Positions 32,802-42,461 of a stretch of 62,792 nucleotides of DNA are shown piece by piece; positions within the stretch are counted from its first letter, which is position 1; each line of letters opens with the position of its first letter. This DNA is from Paenibacillus agaridevorans (GTDB lineage Bacteria > Bacillota > Bacilli > Paenibacillales > Paenibacillaceae). The stretch covers positions 467,090 to 529,881 of the forward strand of contig NZ_BDQX01000458.1 of assembly GCF_003112455.1 (NCBI RefSeq), written 5' to 3'. Made by a program: the position numbers and the translations under genes. The notes beneath the pieces were generated by a model. The model saw nothing but the letters and a program-made list of their open reading frames with translations, searched no databases and was not told where the DNA came from.

Positions 32802-35387
32802 CTATTGCTTAACAAACTCTACATGATCGACATAATACCACGCATTGGCCGGGGAGTTGGAATAAAATCCGATCATGCTTTGACCATTCGTTACATTGAT
32901 ATTTGGGATGCTAATCTGCGTCCAGGTCGATGTTGTCGGAATATTGGCGGTTACGCTTGAGCCACCGTAATCCTTGGCCTGCATATACGCGGTTCCCAAA
33001 CCGCCGTAATCGCTTTTCACCCATGCCTTGAGCGTATACAGTCCATTGCTTAATCCTGTTATCGTCTGATAAGTATACGATTGATAATTGCTGTTTTTCC
33101 AATGAACAAGCTTGTAGGAGCCGCTATAGGCGCTTCCTTCCGTATAGTCCGAATCCAGATTTTTGCCCGTTGTATACCAACCGGAGGGTGATTGCACCGG
33201 CGCCGTATTGTCTTCAAATCCCGGATTGACCACGTAGTTGTGCACATAATTTAGACTGACCTTGCTTAATTGCGGATTGTAGCTTAACGCTCCGCCGGTC
33301 GGAAATTCGACCTTTAGATAACCGGTTCCCGCCGGAGCCGCAGCCATCGTATATAACCGCCTGGTCCAGTCCCCACCGTTAATCGGCGTATCCGTCTTCG
33401 ACCAGCCTGTCTGCTGCGTCCAGGTTGTTCCGTTCGGCGATGTATAAAATTTGAAGTCATTGATCGCCTCGGCATGTGTAGCGTACAAACCGGTTACGCT
33501 AAAGTCGCGGATGTCCGAATATTGATAAACGATATTTTCCGTCGGAGAAGCGTTTGTATTGTTGCGCGACGCCCGGCTCGAATCTCCAAGCTGAGTTGCA
33601 TTGGCCGTATCGAAAATAAGACCGGAGCTATGAGAATAGGTTTTGCTCCAATTGTTCAGGTCATCGACCATCGGTGTCGTTGTTGCCGTGTTGGTGGCAT
33701 TCGAAATCTCATAGAACACAACGCCGTGGTGCGCCAGAGGCGGGGTCAGCACAAGCTTGTTGCCCGTCACCGTTGCCGTTGTTGTGGTCGGAGTCAGGGT
33801 CGCTGCCGTTTTGTACGCCGACTCGCGGGAGTACCAGTAAGCAATATCCGCCGCGTTCACGAGATGTTTGGGCACCTCAAGCGAATATTTGGACCAGCTG
33901 AATGCGGAGTTTGTCAAACCTCTTGCCAACAAGTCCGCTCTCCATGCCGGCCAGAAATTGCCGTGCAAATCATCGACAAGCCATTGCTTTACCGTCACGG
34001 TGCTGCCCGAAGCAGGTTTGATATTGTTAATCGTAATCGTCGGAGTTTCGCCCGTTATCGCATTCATATTGTTATTATGATTATAAGCCATCACATGTAC
34101 AGTATTGGTCGAGCGGTTAAAGCCGGCTATGCCGTCGATTTCATTGCCGGGGTCCCCGGTCGATCCGGTAACGGCAAAGCCGACCCGATTGTCCCCTGTC
34201 ATCTTGTAAGCCAGATTGGCGATATGGGTGCCCACGGCGGGCACGCCGCCCCAGAAAGCTTCGGTCGTCAGTCCCCAGGTGGAAAGCCAGTCGATTTGCG
34301 CATCATTCATAATTCTGAACAGCTTGGCGTCATAGGTGCCCTGATAAGTGTGCGGCATAATTCTGGAGAACAATGCTCTTCCGTCATCGCTTGGACCGTT
34401 CAGAATGCGTCCTTCGTCGATGCCGAATTTCAGATTGGTCAGCCCGACAGAATTGGCTTTGTCACGCAGCAGATTGATCGTATCCGCAAACGAAAGGCCG
34501 GAGCTGCCTTGACCGGGAGCCATATCATAATACGACGCCGCCAAATAATCGATTTGTGTGCCGACAGTACCCGTCTTATAGTTTGTTCCCGTCGCTACAT
34601 GCTGGATAAAATCCCTTTCATCCCATAACGCATTTACAACGGACATGCTATGTGCGCCGACATTCAGGTTGCCCGCGCCTATAGCCGCCTCTAACGCCGC
34701 AACAGTATAGTCGTACAGCTTGAAATACGCAATTTTGGTTGTGTTCGGAGAACCGTCTGAGGCAATAAACCAATCCGAATTTTCATATTCGGTCAGCACG
34801 CCCCATGTCCAGGTTTTGACCTCGTTGATGCCAAACTCTGCCACAATCGCATCGGCCATCGCCTTAATGTAATTGTAGTAAACATCGTAGTCGGCCGGTG
34901 GTCGGACATTGACGCCAAATGCGGATGAAATATGCGGACTGTTCGACAATTTGAGCGGAACCGCTCCCGTTTTGATAAACGGCTTTAATCCCTGATCCAC
35001 CACATTATGCAAGGCATCGATCAACTCATCGAATTTGTAGTCCGTCTTGGTCGCATTATTGTACGGATCAACGAACAAATCGCGAGTATCATTACCTCCC
35101 GTCGCGGTCATAAATTGCACATTTTTGACAAACGGATAATTGGCGGCAAAATAATTGGACGGCCTCCCCTCCGCCTCCGATGTCCAATGAATTCTGAAGT
35201 CCCACACATTGATCATCGAATGTTTGTTTTCCATAATCGGGCCTTGGGCGGCCAGATTGACATTGATGTGTACATTGCCTGCAGCCGCCGCGCTTCGGGG
35301 CAGCACAGTCGTCAATACGAAGGCTGAAAGAAGTCCAAACAACGCGCACCATTGGGCTAATTTCTCAGCTTTTCCCGAAACCTTCAT
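32802..35387 (-). CDS. Secreted glycoside hydrolase, GH39-like, with C-terminal carbohydrate-binding module
   Basis: Exported enzyme of 861 residues. Residues 1-36 are a signal peptide ending SAAAA. Residues about 40-520 look like a clan GH-A TIM barrel of the GH39/beta-xylosidase kind. Candidate catalytic acids are Glu200 or Glu202 in WGVLTEYENSDWF and Glu325 in FGIDEGRIL. Residues about 590-700 form a beta-sandwich with FKFYTSPNGTTWTQQTGWSK. The last 145 residues (VVNPGFEDN onwards, ending PANAWYYVDHVEFVK) form a CBM4/9-like jelly roll that would bind polysaccharide. GAGGAG precedes the ATG. It is the last gene of the transporter operon, so it probably releases the oligosaccharides that the importer takes up. 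Family assignment is moderate; xylan, arabinan or galactan are candidates. Confidence 0.8.
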   Translation of the reverse strand: MKVSGKAEKLAQWCALFGLLSAFVLTTVLPRSAAAAGNVHINVNLAAQGPIMENKHSMINVWDFRIHWTSEAEGRPSNYFAANYPFVKNVQFMTATGGNDTRDLFVDPYNNATKTDYKFDELIDALHNVVDQGLKPFIKTGAVPLKLSNSPHISSAFGVNVRPPADYDVYYNYIKAMADAIVAEFGINEVKTWTWGVLTEYENSDWFIASDGSPNTTKIAYFKLYDYTVAALEAAIGAGNLNVGAHSMSVVNALWDERDFIQHVATGTNYKTGTVGTQIDYLAASYYDMAPGQGSSGLSFADTINLLRDKANSVGLTNLKFGIDEGRILNGPSDDGRALFSRIMPHTYQGTYDAKLFRIMNDAQIDWLSTWGLTTEAFWGGVPAVGTHIANLAYKMTGDNRVGFAVTGSTGDPGNEIDGIAGFNRSTNTVHVMAYNHNNNMNAITGETPTITINNIKPASGSTVTVKQWLVDDLHGNFWPAWRADLLARGLTNSAFSWSKYSLEVPKHLVNAADIAYWYSRESAYKTAATLTPTTTTATVTGNKLVLTPPLAHHGVVFYEISNATNTATTTPMVDDLNNWSKTYSHSSGLIFDTANATQLGDSSRASRNNTNASPTENIVYQYSDIRDFSVTGLYATHAEAINDFKFYTSPNGTTWTQQTGWSKTDTPINGGDWTRRLYTMAAAPAGTGYLKVEFPTGGALSYNPQLSKVSLNYVHNYVVNPGFEDNTAPVQSPSGWYTTGKNLDSDYTEGSAYSGSYKLVHWKNSNYQSYTYQTITGLSNGLYTLKAWVKSDYGGLGTAYMQAKDYGGSSVTANIPTTSTWTQISIPNINVTNGQSMIGFYSNSPANAWYYVDHVEFVKQ

Positions 35388-35416
35388 CCATCATCATCTC
35401 CTCACAATCTGACTCC

Positions 35417-36298
35417 TCATTCCTTCACGCTGCCCATCACCATTCCTTTGACAAAATACTTTTGCAGAAACGGATATACCAACAGGATGGGCAACGCGCC
35501 CAGCAGCGTCTGCGCCGCCTTCAGCGTCCGGTCGGATACCTCGGCCAGCATGCTTATATCCGTCGAATTGACTAAAGACAAATCGCGATTGATAACGACG
35601 GTTTGCAAATAGCTTTGCAGCGGGTATTTGTCCGGAGAATTCATCAAAATAAGACCGTCGAACCAGGCGTTCCAATGGCCAACAATCGTAAACAAGCCGA
35701 TCGTAGCAAGAGCCGGAAGGGACAACGGGATAAATATTTTCCACAAAATAGTCCAATGGCCCGCTCCGTCCACAAACGCCGATTCCTCAAGTTCCTTGGG
35801 GAGCGTGCGGAAAAAATTCAGCAGCAACACGACATTAAACACAGGGACCGCTCCCGGCAACACCAGAGCGCCAAGCGAATTCAGCAAGCCCGCTTCCTTG
35901 ATCACCAGATACCAGGGAATAAATCCGCCGTTAATAAAGATCGTCAAGACAAAAAACCAGGCATACCAGGTCCTTCCGAAAAAACTGCGCGACTCCTTGG
36001 ATAAAGCGTAACCGAGCATGACGGTTAATGACATATTAACCGCAGTCCCCAACAGAACCCGTTGCAAGCTCACTTCCATCGAACGCAAAAATTCCTTTTT
36101 TTGCAACACAAATTGATAGGATTTCCATGTAAAGTCCACCGGCCATAAATTCACATTGCCAGCTCCCGCCGCCGTACTCGAGCTGAACGAAACCGCACCG
36201 ACATGGATCAGGGGTAGAATGCACAGAAGACCAAGCGCAATCAAAAGTATATAATTCGCAACAGTAAAAAGCTTCCCGCCGAAGGATGTATAAACCAT
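35417..36298 (-). CDS. Carbohydrate ABC transporter permease, YtcP type (PUL importer)
   Basis: Membrane subunit of 293 residues with six membrane segments. The ATPase-contacting loop is ESAFVDGAGHWTILWKIFIP and the C-terminus is YPFLQKYFVKGMVMGSVKE, both standard for YtcP/AraQ permeases. AGGAGAG precedes the ATG by six bases. It follows the partner permease after 19 bases and precedes the GH39-like gene by 29 bases. It is the same class as the permease at 1143-2033 but clearly diverged, so the two importers are old paralogues. Confidence 0.93.
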   Translation of the reverse strand: MVYTSFGGKLFTVANYILLIALGLLCILPLIHVGAVSFSSSTAAGAGNVNLWPVDFTWKSYQFVLQKKEFLRSMEVSLQRVLLGTAVNMSLTVMLGYALSKESRSFFGRTWYAWFFVLTIFINGGFIPWYLVIKEAGLLNSLGALVLPGAVPVFNVVLLLNFFRTLPKELEESAFVDGAGHWTILWKIFIPLSLPALATIGLFTIVGHWNAWFDGLILMNSPDKYPLQSYLQTVVINRDLSLVNSTDISMLAEVSDRTLKAAQTLLGALPILLVYPFLQKYFVKGMVMGSVKE

Positions 36299-36317
36299 CT
36301 GTCTCTCTCCTATCCTT

Positions 36318-37217
36318 CTAGAAAATACGATAATTCGCCAGACGATACGCTAAGTAATAAGATACGGACACAAACAATACGGATACGGCGGATTTAAACA
36401 TGCCCATCGCGGTTGCGACCGCATATTGCGCGTCTACAAGTCCGAGACGATAAACAAACGTATCAATAATATCGCCGCTTTCATAAACCTGCGGACTATA
36501 CAGATTGAACACCTGATCAAATCCGGCATTAAGCACATTGCCCAGACTTAACGTCGACATCAGTATAATGATAGGCAACATGCCGGGCAGCGTGACATGC
36601 AGCGTCTGCTTCCATCTTCCCGCTCCGTCAACAACCGCCGCTTCGTATAATGTCGGGTTGATGCTTGTAAGCGCAGCCAAATAAACGATGGTGCTAAAAC
36701 CAAACTCCTTCCACACATCCGACAGGACAAGCAGATAGGGAAACCATTGATTGTCTCCGAGGAAAAATATCGGCTTGATGCCAATTAAACCCAACATTTG
36801 GTTGACGATGCCGCTTGAAGGCGAAAGAATGTCGATCAGAATGCTGCCGAGAATGATCCAGGACAGAAAATGCGGTAAATAAATGAGCGTTTGCACCCCG
36901 CGCTTAATGGATTCTATCCGGATTTCATTGAGCAAAAGCGCGGTTGCAATCGGCGCGATCAGACCGGCCACAATTTTCATAAAGGCAATAAGCACGGTAT
37001 TTCCGATAACATCCAGCGTTCCCGGCAAGGAAAAAACGTAACGGAAATTGTCGAACCCGATCCACTCCGAACCAAAAATGCCCTTGACGATGGAATATTT
37101 CTGAAAAGCAATTACAAGTCCCGCAATCGGGCCGTAACTGAATACGAGAACAAGCAACAGAGCCGGCATCACCATCAGATGAAGCGGCAATTGCCGCGAC
37201 CAGTTTTTCTCAACCAT
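36318..37217 (-). CDS. Carbohydrate ABC transporter permease, LplB type (PUL importer)
   Basis: Membrane subunit of 299 residues. It opens LHLMVMPALLLVLVFSYGPI and has the EAA loop EAAVVDGAGRWKQTLHVTLP. The stretch KYSIVKGIFGSEWIGFDNF matches the equivalent part of the LplB-like permease at 201-1124. AGGTGG precedes the ATG. It lies 63 bases downstream of the binding-protein gene and 19 upstream of the partner permease. Confidence 0.93.
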   Translation of the reverse strand: MVEKNWSRQLPLHLMVMPALLLVLVFSYGPIAGLVIAFQKYSIVKGIFGSEWIGFDNFRYVFSLPGTLDVIGNTVLIAFMKIVAGLIAPIATALLLNEIRIESIKRGVQTLIYLPHFLSWIILGSILIDILSPSSGIVNQMLGLIGIKPIFFLGDNQWFPYLLVLSDVWKEFGFSTIVYLAALTSINPTLYEAAVVDGAGRWKQTLHVTLPGMLPIIILMSTLSLGNVLNAGFDQVFNLYSPQVYESGDIIDTFVYRLGLVDAQYAVATAMGMFKSAVSVLFVSVSYYLAYRLANYRIF

Positions 37218-37280
37218 TTGTTATGCCACCTTTTCGGAGACATCCACGGGGGCTGCAGCGCCCCCGTCTCTGCTTGCCGA

Positions 37281-38972
37281 TTATTTCGTTGCCAGCCACT
37301 CGTTCACTTCGGCCGTTATTTGATCGCCGCCGAGCTTTTTCCAATCGGCCACAAACTTATCAAACTCCTCCATGGGCGCGCCCAAAATGATTTTAGTGAA
37401 GGTCTCCAGCTCAAGCTTCTCCAAAGTCGCCTTTCGGTCGCCCATCGTTTCGGTAGGCGCGCCGAAATATTCATTGACCGTCAGTCGTTTATCCTGATGA
37501 TAATATTGGCCGATAACCGAATAAGAGCTAAGCTTGCCGAATACACGATCCGTGCCCCAGCCCGAGTTGTCTCCGGCTTCATGCGCGACGATCTTGTCGT
37601 AATAGCCTTTTTCCTCTCCCGTCAATTTCGACGCGTCTCCCGATGCAAAGGCGTCCGCGATATGCTTCTGCACGCCGATCAGACCTTCGCCGGTGCCGGT
37701 ATTGCCGAGCAGCGAATACTTGTGGAACTCGACGCCGTCTTTGCTATGGTACACTTCCGGCTCCTCGCTATCGCCGAAAATTTTATTGTTCAAATTAAAC
37801 ATCTTGATAACGGCTTCCGGATGCTCATAGCCTTTGCGTACAACCCAGAACTGGTTGTAGTCGAGGCTGCTTTGCGCATTGGCCTGCTTGTCGTCGATCG
37901 ATGGGATCGGATACGGCTTCCAGTCCGCTTGCGGCTCCTTGTCCTTGTTTCCTTGCAGCGGGAACAGCGGGTTCCACATCGCGCCGAAATGCAAGCCGAT
38001 TTTTCCGTCCACTTCAAGCTCGGAAGCTTTGCTGCCGTCTTTGACGCCAAACTCTTTATCGATCTGTCCGGCTTTAAACATTTCTTGCAGCTTGGCAAGA
38101 GCGGCTTTGGCTTCAGGCTGAATGCTGCCGTAAACCAGTTTGCCGGAATCGTCTTTGATCCAGATTTTCGGATAGGCGTGAAAGCCGTTCATAAATCCCG
38201 TCACATCGGGATAGCCGCCGAACAGCTCTTTCGACAACGCCAACCCCAAAGTGTCAGCCTTTCCGTTATCATCGGGGTCCTGATTGGTAAATGCCTCGGC
38301 AATGGCAAATACGTCCTGCATCGTCTCCGGCTCGGGTAAGCCGAGCTTGGTCAGCCAGTCCGTGCGCACCCACAGCAACGGCGCGCCGCCGTAATAATCC
38401 TGCGCTTGCGGCAGAGCCAGCAATTGGCCGCCGATTGTTGCGGCAGCTTTGGCCACCTGCCCGTTCTCGATCAGCTCCCGGCTTAGCGGGGATGCGTATT
38501 TCTCATACGCCTCGCTCAAATCTTCCAGCTGGCCCGCATCGGCAAGCTGCTTGAATTGCACCGCGTTTACCCGGAATATGTCCGGCAAATCCCCTGCGGC
38601 AATCGATGCATTCATTTTTTGATCGTATTGATCGCTTTGCACAATCCACTTGTTCACAATTTCGATGCCTAGCTGATCGCTATAAGCGCTATTCCAGGCA
38701 TTGTTGTCAAACGATTCTCCTTCTTTGAACTTAAATGTCGAATCCGTATTTCTGACGACGTTTAATTTGACCGGCGGATCAAATTTGCCGAACGGATCGA
38801 TTGTTTCTTCCGGAGCAGCGCTTTCGGTTGCCGCCGGGTTTTCCGTTGCCGCGGGAGAACTGCCTGGATTTTCGTTTGCTTTGTTGCCATTGTTCGCGGT
38901 ACTGCATGCGGCGGTCATCACCATCATCAATGCCGCCAGCGTTATACCGGCTGATTTTGCCATACGTTTCAT
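37281..38972 (-). CDS. Extracellular sugar-binding lipoprotein (PUL importer)
   Basis: Large solute-binding protein of 563 residues. The signal peptide ends with the lipobox MTAAC, followed by an Asn/Ala/Glu/Pro-rich linker. The mature part shows the long family 1 binding fold used with LplB/YtcP permeases (IAAGDLPDIFRVNAVQF, GGAPLLWVRTDWLTKLGLPE, NQDPDDNGKADTLGLALSKE). The Asp-rich DPDDNGKADT stretch is a typical calcium-binding loop. The frame runs upstream to 39068, but the ATG at 38972 has AGGGGG six bases upstream. It is preceded by its own probable promoter after the response-regulator gene. It is likely the most highly expressed product of the locus. Confidence 0.93.
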   Translation of the reverse strand: MKRMAKSAGITLAALMMVMTAACSTANNGNKANENPGSSPAATENPAATESAAPEETIDPFGKFDPPVKLNVVRNTDSTFKFKEGESFDNNAWNSAYSDQLGIEIVNKWIVQSDQYDQKMNASIAAGDLPDIFRVNAVQFKQLADAGQLEDLSEAYEKYASPLSRELIENGQVAKAAATIGGQLLALPQAQDYYGGAPLLWVRTDWLTKLGLPEPETMQDVFAIAEAFTNQDPDDNGKADTLGLALSKELFGGYPDVTGFMNGFHAYPKIWIKDDSGKLVYGSIQPEAKAALAKLQEMFKAGQIDKEFGVKDGSKASELEVDGKIGLHFGAMWNPLFPLQGNKDKEPQADWKPYPIPSIDDKQANAQSSLDYNQFWVVRKGYEHPEAVIKMFNLNNKIFGDSEEPEVYHSKDGVEFHKYSLLGNTGTGEGLIGVQKHIADAFASGDASKLTGEEKGYYDKIVAHEAGDNSGWGTDRVFGKLSSYSVIGQYYHQDKRLTVNEYFGAPTETMGDRKATLEKLELETFTKIILGAPMEEFDKFVADWKKLGGDQITAEVNEWLATK

Positions 38973-39015
38973 GCTAAGCCCCCTCGAGTCGATGTTGTCT
39001 TGTCTTACATTTTTT

Positions 39016-39060
39016 ATTATAGGAGCTGGGGCATGGGGACGAAATCGCACGTTTTTGACA
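39016..39060 (-). promoter_or_regulatory. Probable activated promoter of the PUL transporter genes
   Basis: A consensus TATAAT lies at 39021-39016 on the minus strand, 43 bases before the binding-protein start codon. The -35 position (TTTCGT) is poor. Immediately upstream lies TGTCAAAAACGTGCG (39060-39046), a candidate site for the adjacent AraC-type response regulator. A good -10 with a weak -35 and an upstream site is the usual form of an activator-dependent promoter. Confidence 0.5.
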
Positions 39061-39076
39061 TTGTTCATTCATTTCT

Positions 39077-40720
39077 TTACCGCTTCCTGTCGCGGTACTC
39101 CTGCGGCGTCATTCCGGTCTCTTTCTTGAAGAAACGTCCAAAATAATTGGCCGAATCAAAGCCGACGCGCGCCGCAATCTCATGAATTTTAAGCACAGAA
39201 TGGCTTAGCAAATCCTGTGCTTTCAACATGCGCATACTGGTCGTATATTCCAGCAGGCCGACACCTGTATGCTGTTTGAACAGGCGGGACAAATACGAAG
39301 GGTTGAGATAAACGATTTCAGACAATCGGCTGAGCGATAAATCCTGATCCAGATGATCGGCTATATGCGTTTTCAACTGACCGATAATGGAATGCGTATT
39401 TTCCTCGCGGTTTCCCTCCCGCAGATAAATCCACCGTTCCAATCGATTGTCCAGATAAGCCAGCGTCTGCTCCCAGGTGGAATGATCGCCAAGGCTTGGC
39501 CATTTGTAATCGCTGGAGTCGCGCGCCGCCTGTCCGTTGCGGTTGCGATTCGTCAAGGAAATTAGCAAAAATCCGACGCCGTAATAGATTTCGGACAATA
39601 CCTCCATTTCGTTGCGGCAATGCAAAGAAAGCTCCTTGAGCTGCAAATACGTCACTGTGAAAGCTTGCCTCGCTTCCTTCGATCCTTCCGGCTCCAGCGC
39701 AAGCAATTGCTGCAGCTTGCTTCTGGCCAGCAGCTCGTAAATGCTTTTGTCCGCTTTGCCCGTTGCAGCCAGATAGCGGTCTGTCAGCAGCATTTCGACC
39801 CCTTCGCCAAGCCCGTGGAACAGAACATCGTTAAGCTCGGCATATTTGGCCGGAAGCGCCCCCCATTCCGACGGATCGGAAGCGGTGGCAAACGAAATCG
39901 TAACTTTCAGCCAGGTTTTGCAAGCCGCCTGGATGGACTCCAAGGTTCCTTGCACGAAGCGTGCAAGCGCGTCCGGCTTTTCCGGAACGGCGCCGGCCGC
40001 CAACTCTGTCCCGGATTGCAGCAGCCATACAAAACGCGAAGGCTCCGGCATTAGCGAATAAAGATGCTTCCGCCGGAAAAGCTCCTCCGCCATATTCTGG
40101 ACGGCGTATGAAAGCAACGTTCTATCCGTCAAGCTTATATCGTCGCGCCAGCAATCTACCCGCCCGACGACCATAAGCACTTTTTGCTCCGTCAGGAGCG
40201 GGATGCCAAGCTCGTCCAGGCGCGCTTGCGATGCCTTGTTTTCGCCGCGCAGCAGCGCGGTAATATACTCTTTGCGCAGCATCGGCAACGATTCCTGGAA
40301 TTGCTCCGCCGCACTCTTAACCCAACGTTCCGTTTCCAGTTGCTTCGACAAATCATCGGCCGCTCTCTCAACAGCATGGATAATCGCCTCATCGCCGTCG
40401 GTTTTCAGAATATAGTCCACGCCGCCTTGACGCAGCGCCGCCTGGGCATAACGGAAATCATCGTAGCCCGAAAGAAAGATGACACGGCATCGCGGCCAAC
40501 GAAGCATAACCTGGCGATGAAGTTCCAGACCGTCCATACCCGGCATCCGGATGTCGGACAAAATAATGTCGATTTTGATCCGCTCCAGACATTCCAAAGC
40601 CTCATGGGCGGAAAAAGCCCGGTATACTTCCAGCTCCAGCAGTCCTTGCTCCTCTTCAAACAGCTGCTGCAACCCCTTGACGATTTTTGGTTCGTTATCG
40701 ACAATCAACAATCTGTACAT
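39077..40720 (-). CDS. Response regulator with AraC-type DNA-binding domain (YesN-like)
   Basis: Two-component regulator of 547 residues. The receiver domain occupies about 1-120 (LLIVDNEP, phosphorylatable Asp56 in IILSDIRMPGMDG, then VIFLSGYDDF and Lys in ILKTDGDE). A middle region of about 300 residues has no recognised fold. The C-terminus carries the AraC helix-turn-helices (RLSEIVYLNPSYLSRLFKQH and IAARVGFDSANYFGRFFKKE). The ATG at 40720 starts one base after the kinase stop codon, with GGGGGAG upstream, so the two are coupled. It probably activates the binding-protein promoter just downstream. Confidence 0.93.
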   Translation of the reverse strand: MYRLLIVDNEPKIVKGLQQLFEEEQGLLELEVYRAFSAHEALECLERIKIDIILSDIRMPGMDGLELHRQVMLRWPRCRVIFLSGYDDFRYAQAALRQGGVDYILKTDGDEAIIHAVERAADDLSKQLETERWVKSAAEQFQESLPMLRKEYITALLRGENKASQARLDELGIPLLTEQKVLMVVGRVDCWRDDISLTDRTLLSYAVQNMAEELFRRKHLYSLMPEPSRFVWLLQSGTELAAGAVPEKPDALARFVQGTLESIQAACKTWLKVTISFATASDPSEWGALPAKYAELNDVLFHGLGEGVEMLLTDRYLAATGKADKSIYELLARSKLQQLLALEPEGSKEARQAFTVTYLQLKELSLHCRNEMEVLSEIYYGVGFLLISLTNRNRNGQAARDSSDYKWPSLGDHSTWEQTLAYLDNRLERWIYLREGNREENTHSIIGQLKTHIADHLDQDLSLSRLSEIVYLNPSYLSRLFKQHTGVGLLEYTTSMRMLKAQDLLSHSVLKIHEIAARVGFDSANYFGRFFKKETGMTPQEYRDRKR

Positions 40721-40721
40721 T

Positions 40722-42461
40722 TTATTCGTCTCCCCCCATGTCCGCAGGCAGCAGCAGCTCGATGCGAAGTCCGCCGTCCGATCCTCTGGCCGCTTCCATC
40801 GTACCTGCCTCTCCGAAAAACAACTGCAATCTCCTTTTGACGTTGTACAGTCCGGCATTTTCCTCCGGAGACTGCCTTCGCTCCAGCAATCCCTTTATTT
40901 TCGCCAATTGATCGTCCGTCAGGTCGCCGTTGTCTTCCACAAATATCGTTAAAGCTTGTTCGGCATCCATAAACCCGACATGGATGACGCCCGGCTCTCC
41001 CCGGTCTTCCAATCCATGCTGGTAAGCGTTTTCGAGCAAGGGCTGCAAAATGAGCTTCGGAATTTTACGATTCCGCCAACGGTCGGGGATATCTTCGAAA
41101 CGAACGCGAATTTGATCTTCGAAACGGATTTCCTGAATGTCGGCATAAGCTTTGGCATGCCTCACTTCTTCTTCAAGCCGGATATGATCGCTACCGCGCG
41201 TAATAAATCGGAAATATTCTCCCAGACTTTGCGTTACGCGGATCACTTGCTCGATTTCGTGCATTTTGGCCATTCGGTACAGGTTAAAAAAGCAATTAAA
41301 CAAAAAATGGGGATTGATCTGCGATTGCAGTTGCTTCAGCTCTGCCACCTTCGCCTGATATTGTTGAACGTACACCTCATCGATTAACTCCTTTAAGCGG
41401 TAAACCGTCTTATTGAACCGTTCGAACAAATAGGTAAACTCTCCCGAACCTTTTATTTGCATGGCGGCGTCAAGATGGCCCCGCTCCAGCTTGCGAAACG
41501 AATCCACAAGCTGCGCCAGCGGCCGATGGATCAATCTGTAAATCCAGTACGAAAACACCACAACAATGATCAAAGAGAACAGGGAAAGCCACCAGACCCT
41601 ATCGTTGTATTGTTTTAACGGGCCAATAATTTTGCTTTCCTTGACGAATACGGACAGCGTCAATCCGAGCTTGTCCGATTTGTCGAAAAACAAATAATAC
41701 GAATCCCCGTCCGCCCTTATTGTTTCATACTCTTGGCCGGCCGCGCCGAAATTGCCGGAGCGAAGCTTCTGTTCGACTGCTTCCATAACGGTCGGAACGC
41801 CCTCTCCGCTCTGGATCGACCATTCCAATGATTCATCAACAAGGAGACCGCCACCGTCCTGAAGCTCCGTAAATCCCTTCAAGTAAGACGCCAGACTTTC
41901 GTTGGATATTTCCAGTCCCAGGGTAAATACCGGTGTGCGGTTCAACGTACCAGGATACGGCAATGTAATCCAAAGCTTGCCCTGATGGGCAATAAACGGC
42001 GATTCGAAGCGATTGGCAGTTTGGTTCAGAACAGCGCGGTCGGCAGCTGGTATTTCATTGTAGGTGTCCGTGGAAATTCGCCTGTCCATAAGCCCGATAT
42101 CGACAAAGCTGTCATGCACGAAGCTCGCCGCATTTTTCATCAGTCGCAGCCTGTCCTGCAGTCTGGAGACCGCTGCCGTAAACTCAATATGCGACAGATC
42201 CCCCCGCGTGCTCAAAATATCAATATCGTCATCGTTGACATATTCGGTTTGCAGTCTCATCACCCGGTCAAAATCCAGCTCCAGCGTACTGATAAAAGCG
42301 TCCATGCGCTGTTTCACGGTCTGGGTAATTTCTTTGCGAACCAGCTCTTTGCTCTGATCGTTCATACGGATGCTCAATGCGTACAATGGCAGCAATACAA
42401 TTAAAAAAGCCATAATCAGCTTGGGAAAAATGGACATTTGATTACCCCGGCGCATTTTCAT
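40722..42461 (-). CDS. Sensor histidine kinase, YesM-like
   Basis: Membrane sensor of 579 residues. One membrane helix lies near the start (IFPKLIMAFLIVLLPLYALS) and one near residue 280 (WWLSLFSLIIVVVFSYWIY), enclosing an extracellular sensing domain of about 240 residues. A HAMP-like linker follows, then the His_kinase domain with its histidine in QSQINPHFLFNCF, the N box in LLENAYQHGL and a G box in ENAGLYNVKRRL. This is the LytS/YesM class. The ATG at 42461 overlaps the AraC stop codon by four bases (ATGA). It should sense an extracellular sugar, possibly together with the binding protein, and phosphorylate the regulator encoded next. Confidence 0.93.
   Translation of the reverse strand: MKMRRGNQMSIFPKLIMAFLIVLLPLYALSIRMNDQSKELVRKEITQTVKQRMDAFISTLELDFDRVMRLQTEYVNDDDIDILSTRGDLSHIEFTAAVSRLQDRLRLMKNAASFVHDSFVDIGLMDRRISTDTYNEIPAADRAVLNQTANRFESPFIAHQGKLWITLPYPGTLNRTPVFTLGLEISNESLASYLKGFTELQDGGGLLVDESLEWSIQSGEGVPTVMEAVEQKLRSGNFGAAGQEYETIRADGDSYYLFFDKSDKLGLTLSVFVKESKIIGPLKQYNDRVWWLSLFSLIIVVVFSYWIYRLIHRPLAQLVDSFRKLERGHLDAAMQIKGSGEFTYLFERFNKTVYRLKELIDEVYVQQYQAKVAELKQLQSQINPHFLFNCFFNLYRMAKMHEIEQVIRVTQSLGEYFRFITRGSDHIRLEEEVRHAKAYADIQEIRFEDQIRVRFEDIPDRWRNRKIPKLILQPLLENAYQHGLEDRGEPGVIHVGFMDAEQALTIFVEDNGDLTDDQLAKIKGLLERRQSPEENAGLYNVKRRLQLFFGEAGTMEAARGSDGGLRIELLLPADMGGDE

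Noticed and set aside
33474..34628. 384-codon open frame on the plus strand opposite the GH39-like gene
   Set aside because: Shadow of the secreted enzyme; no ribosome site and Cys/Arg-rich low-quality translation.
36891..38339. 482-codon open frame on the plus strand across a permease and the binding protein
   Set aside because: It is antisense to two genes with strong family motifs; its translation is rich in Arg, Phe and His as expected for a shadow frame.
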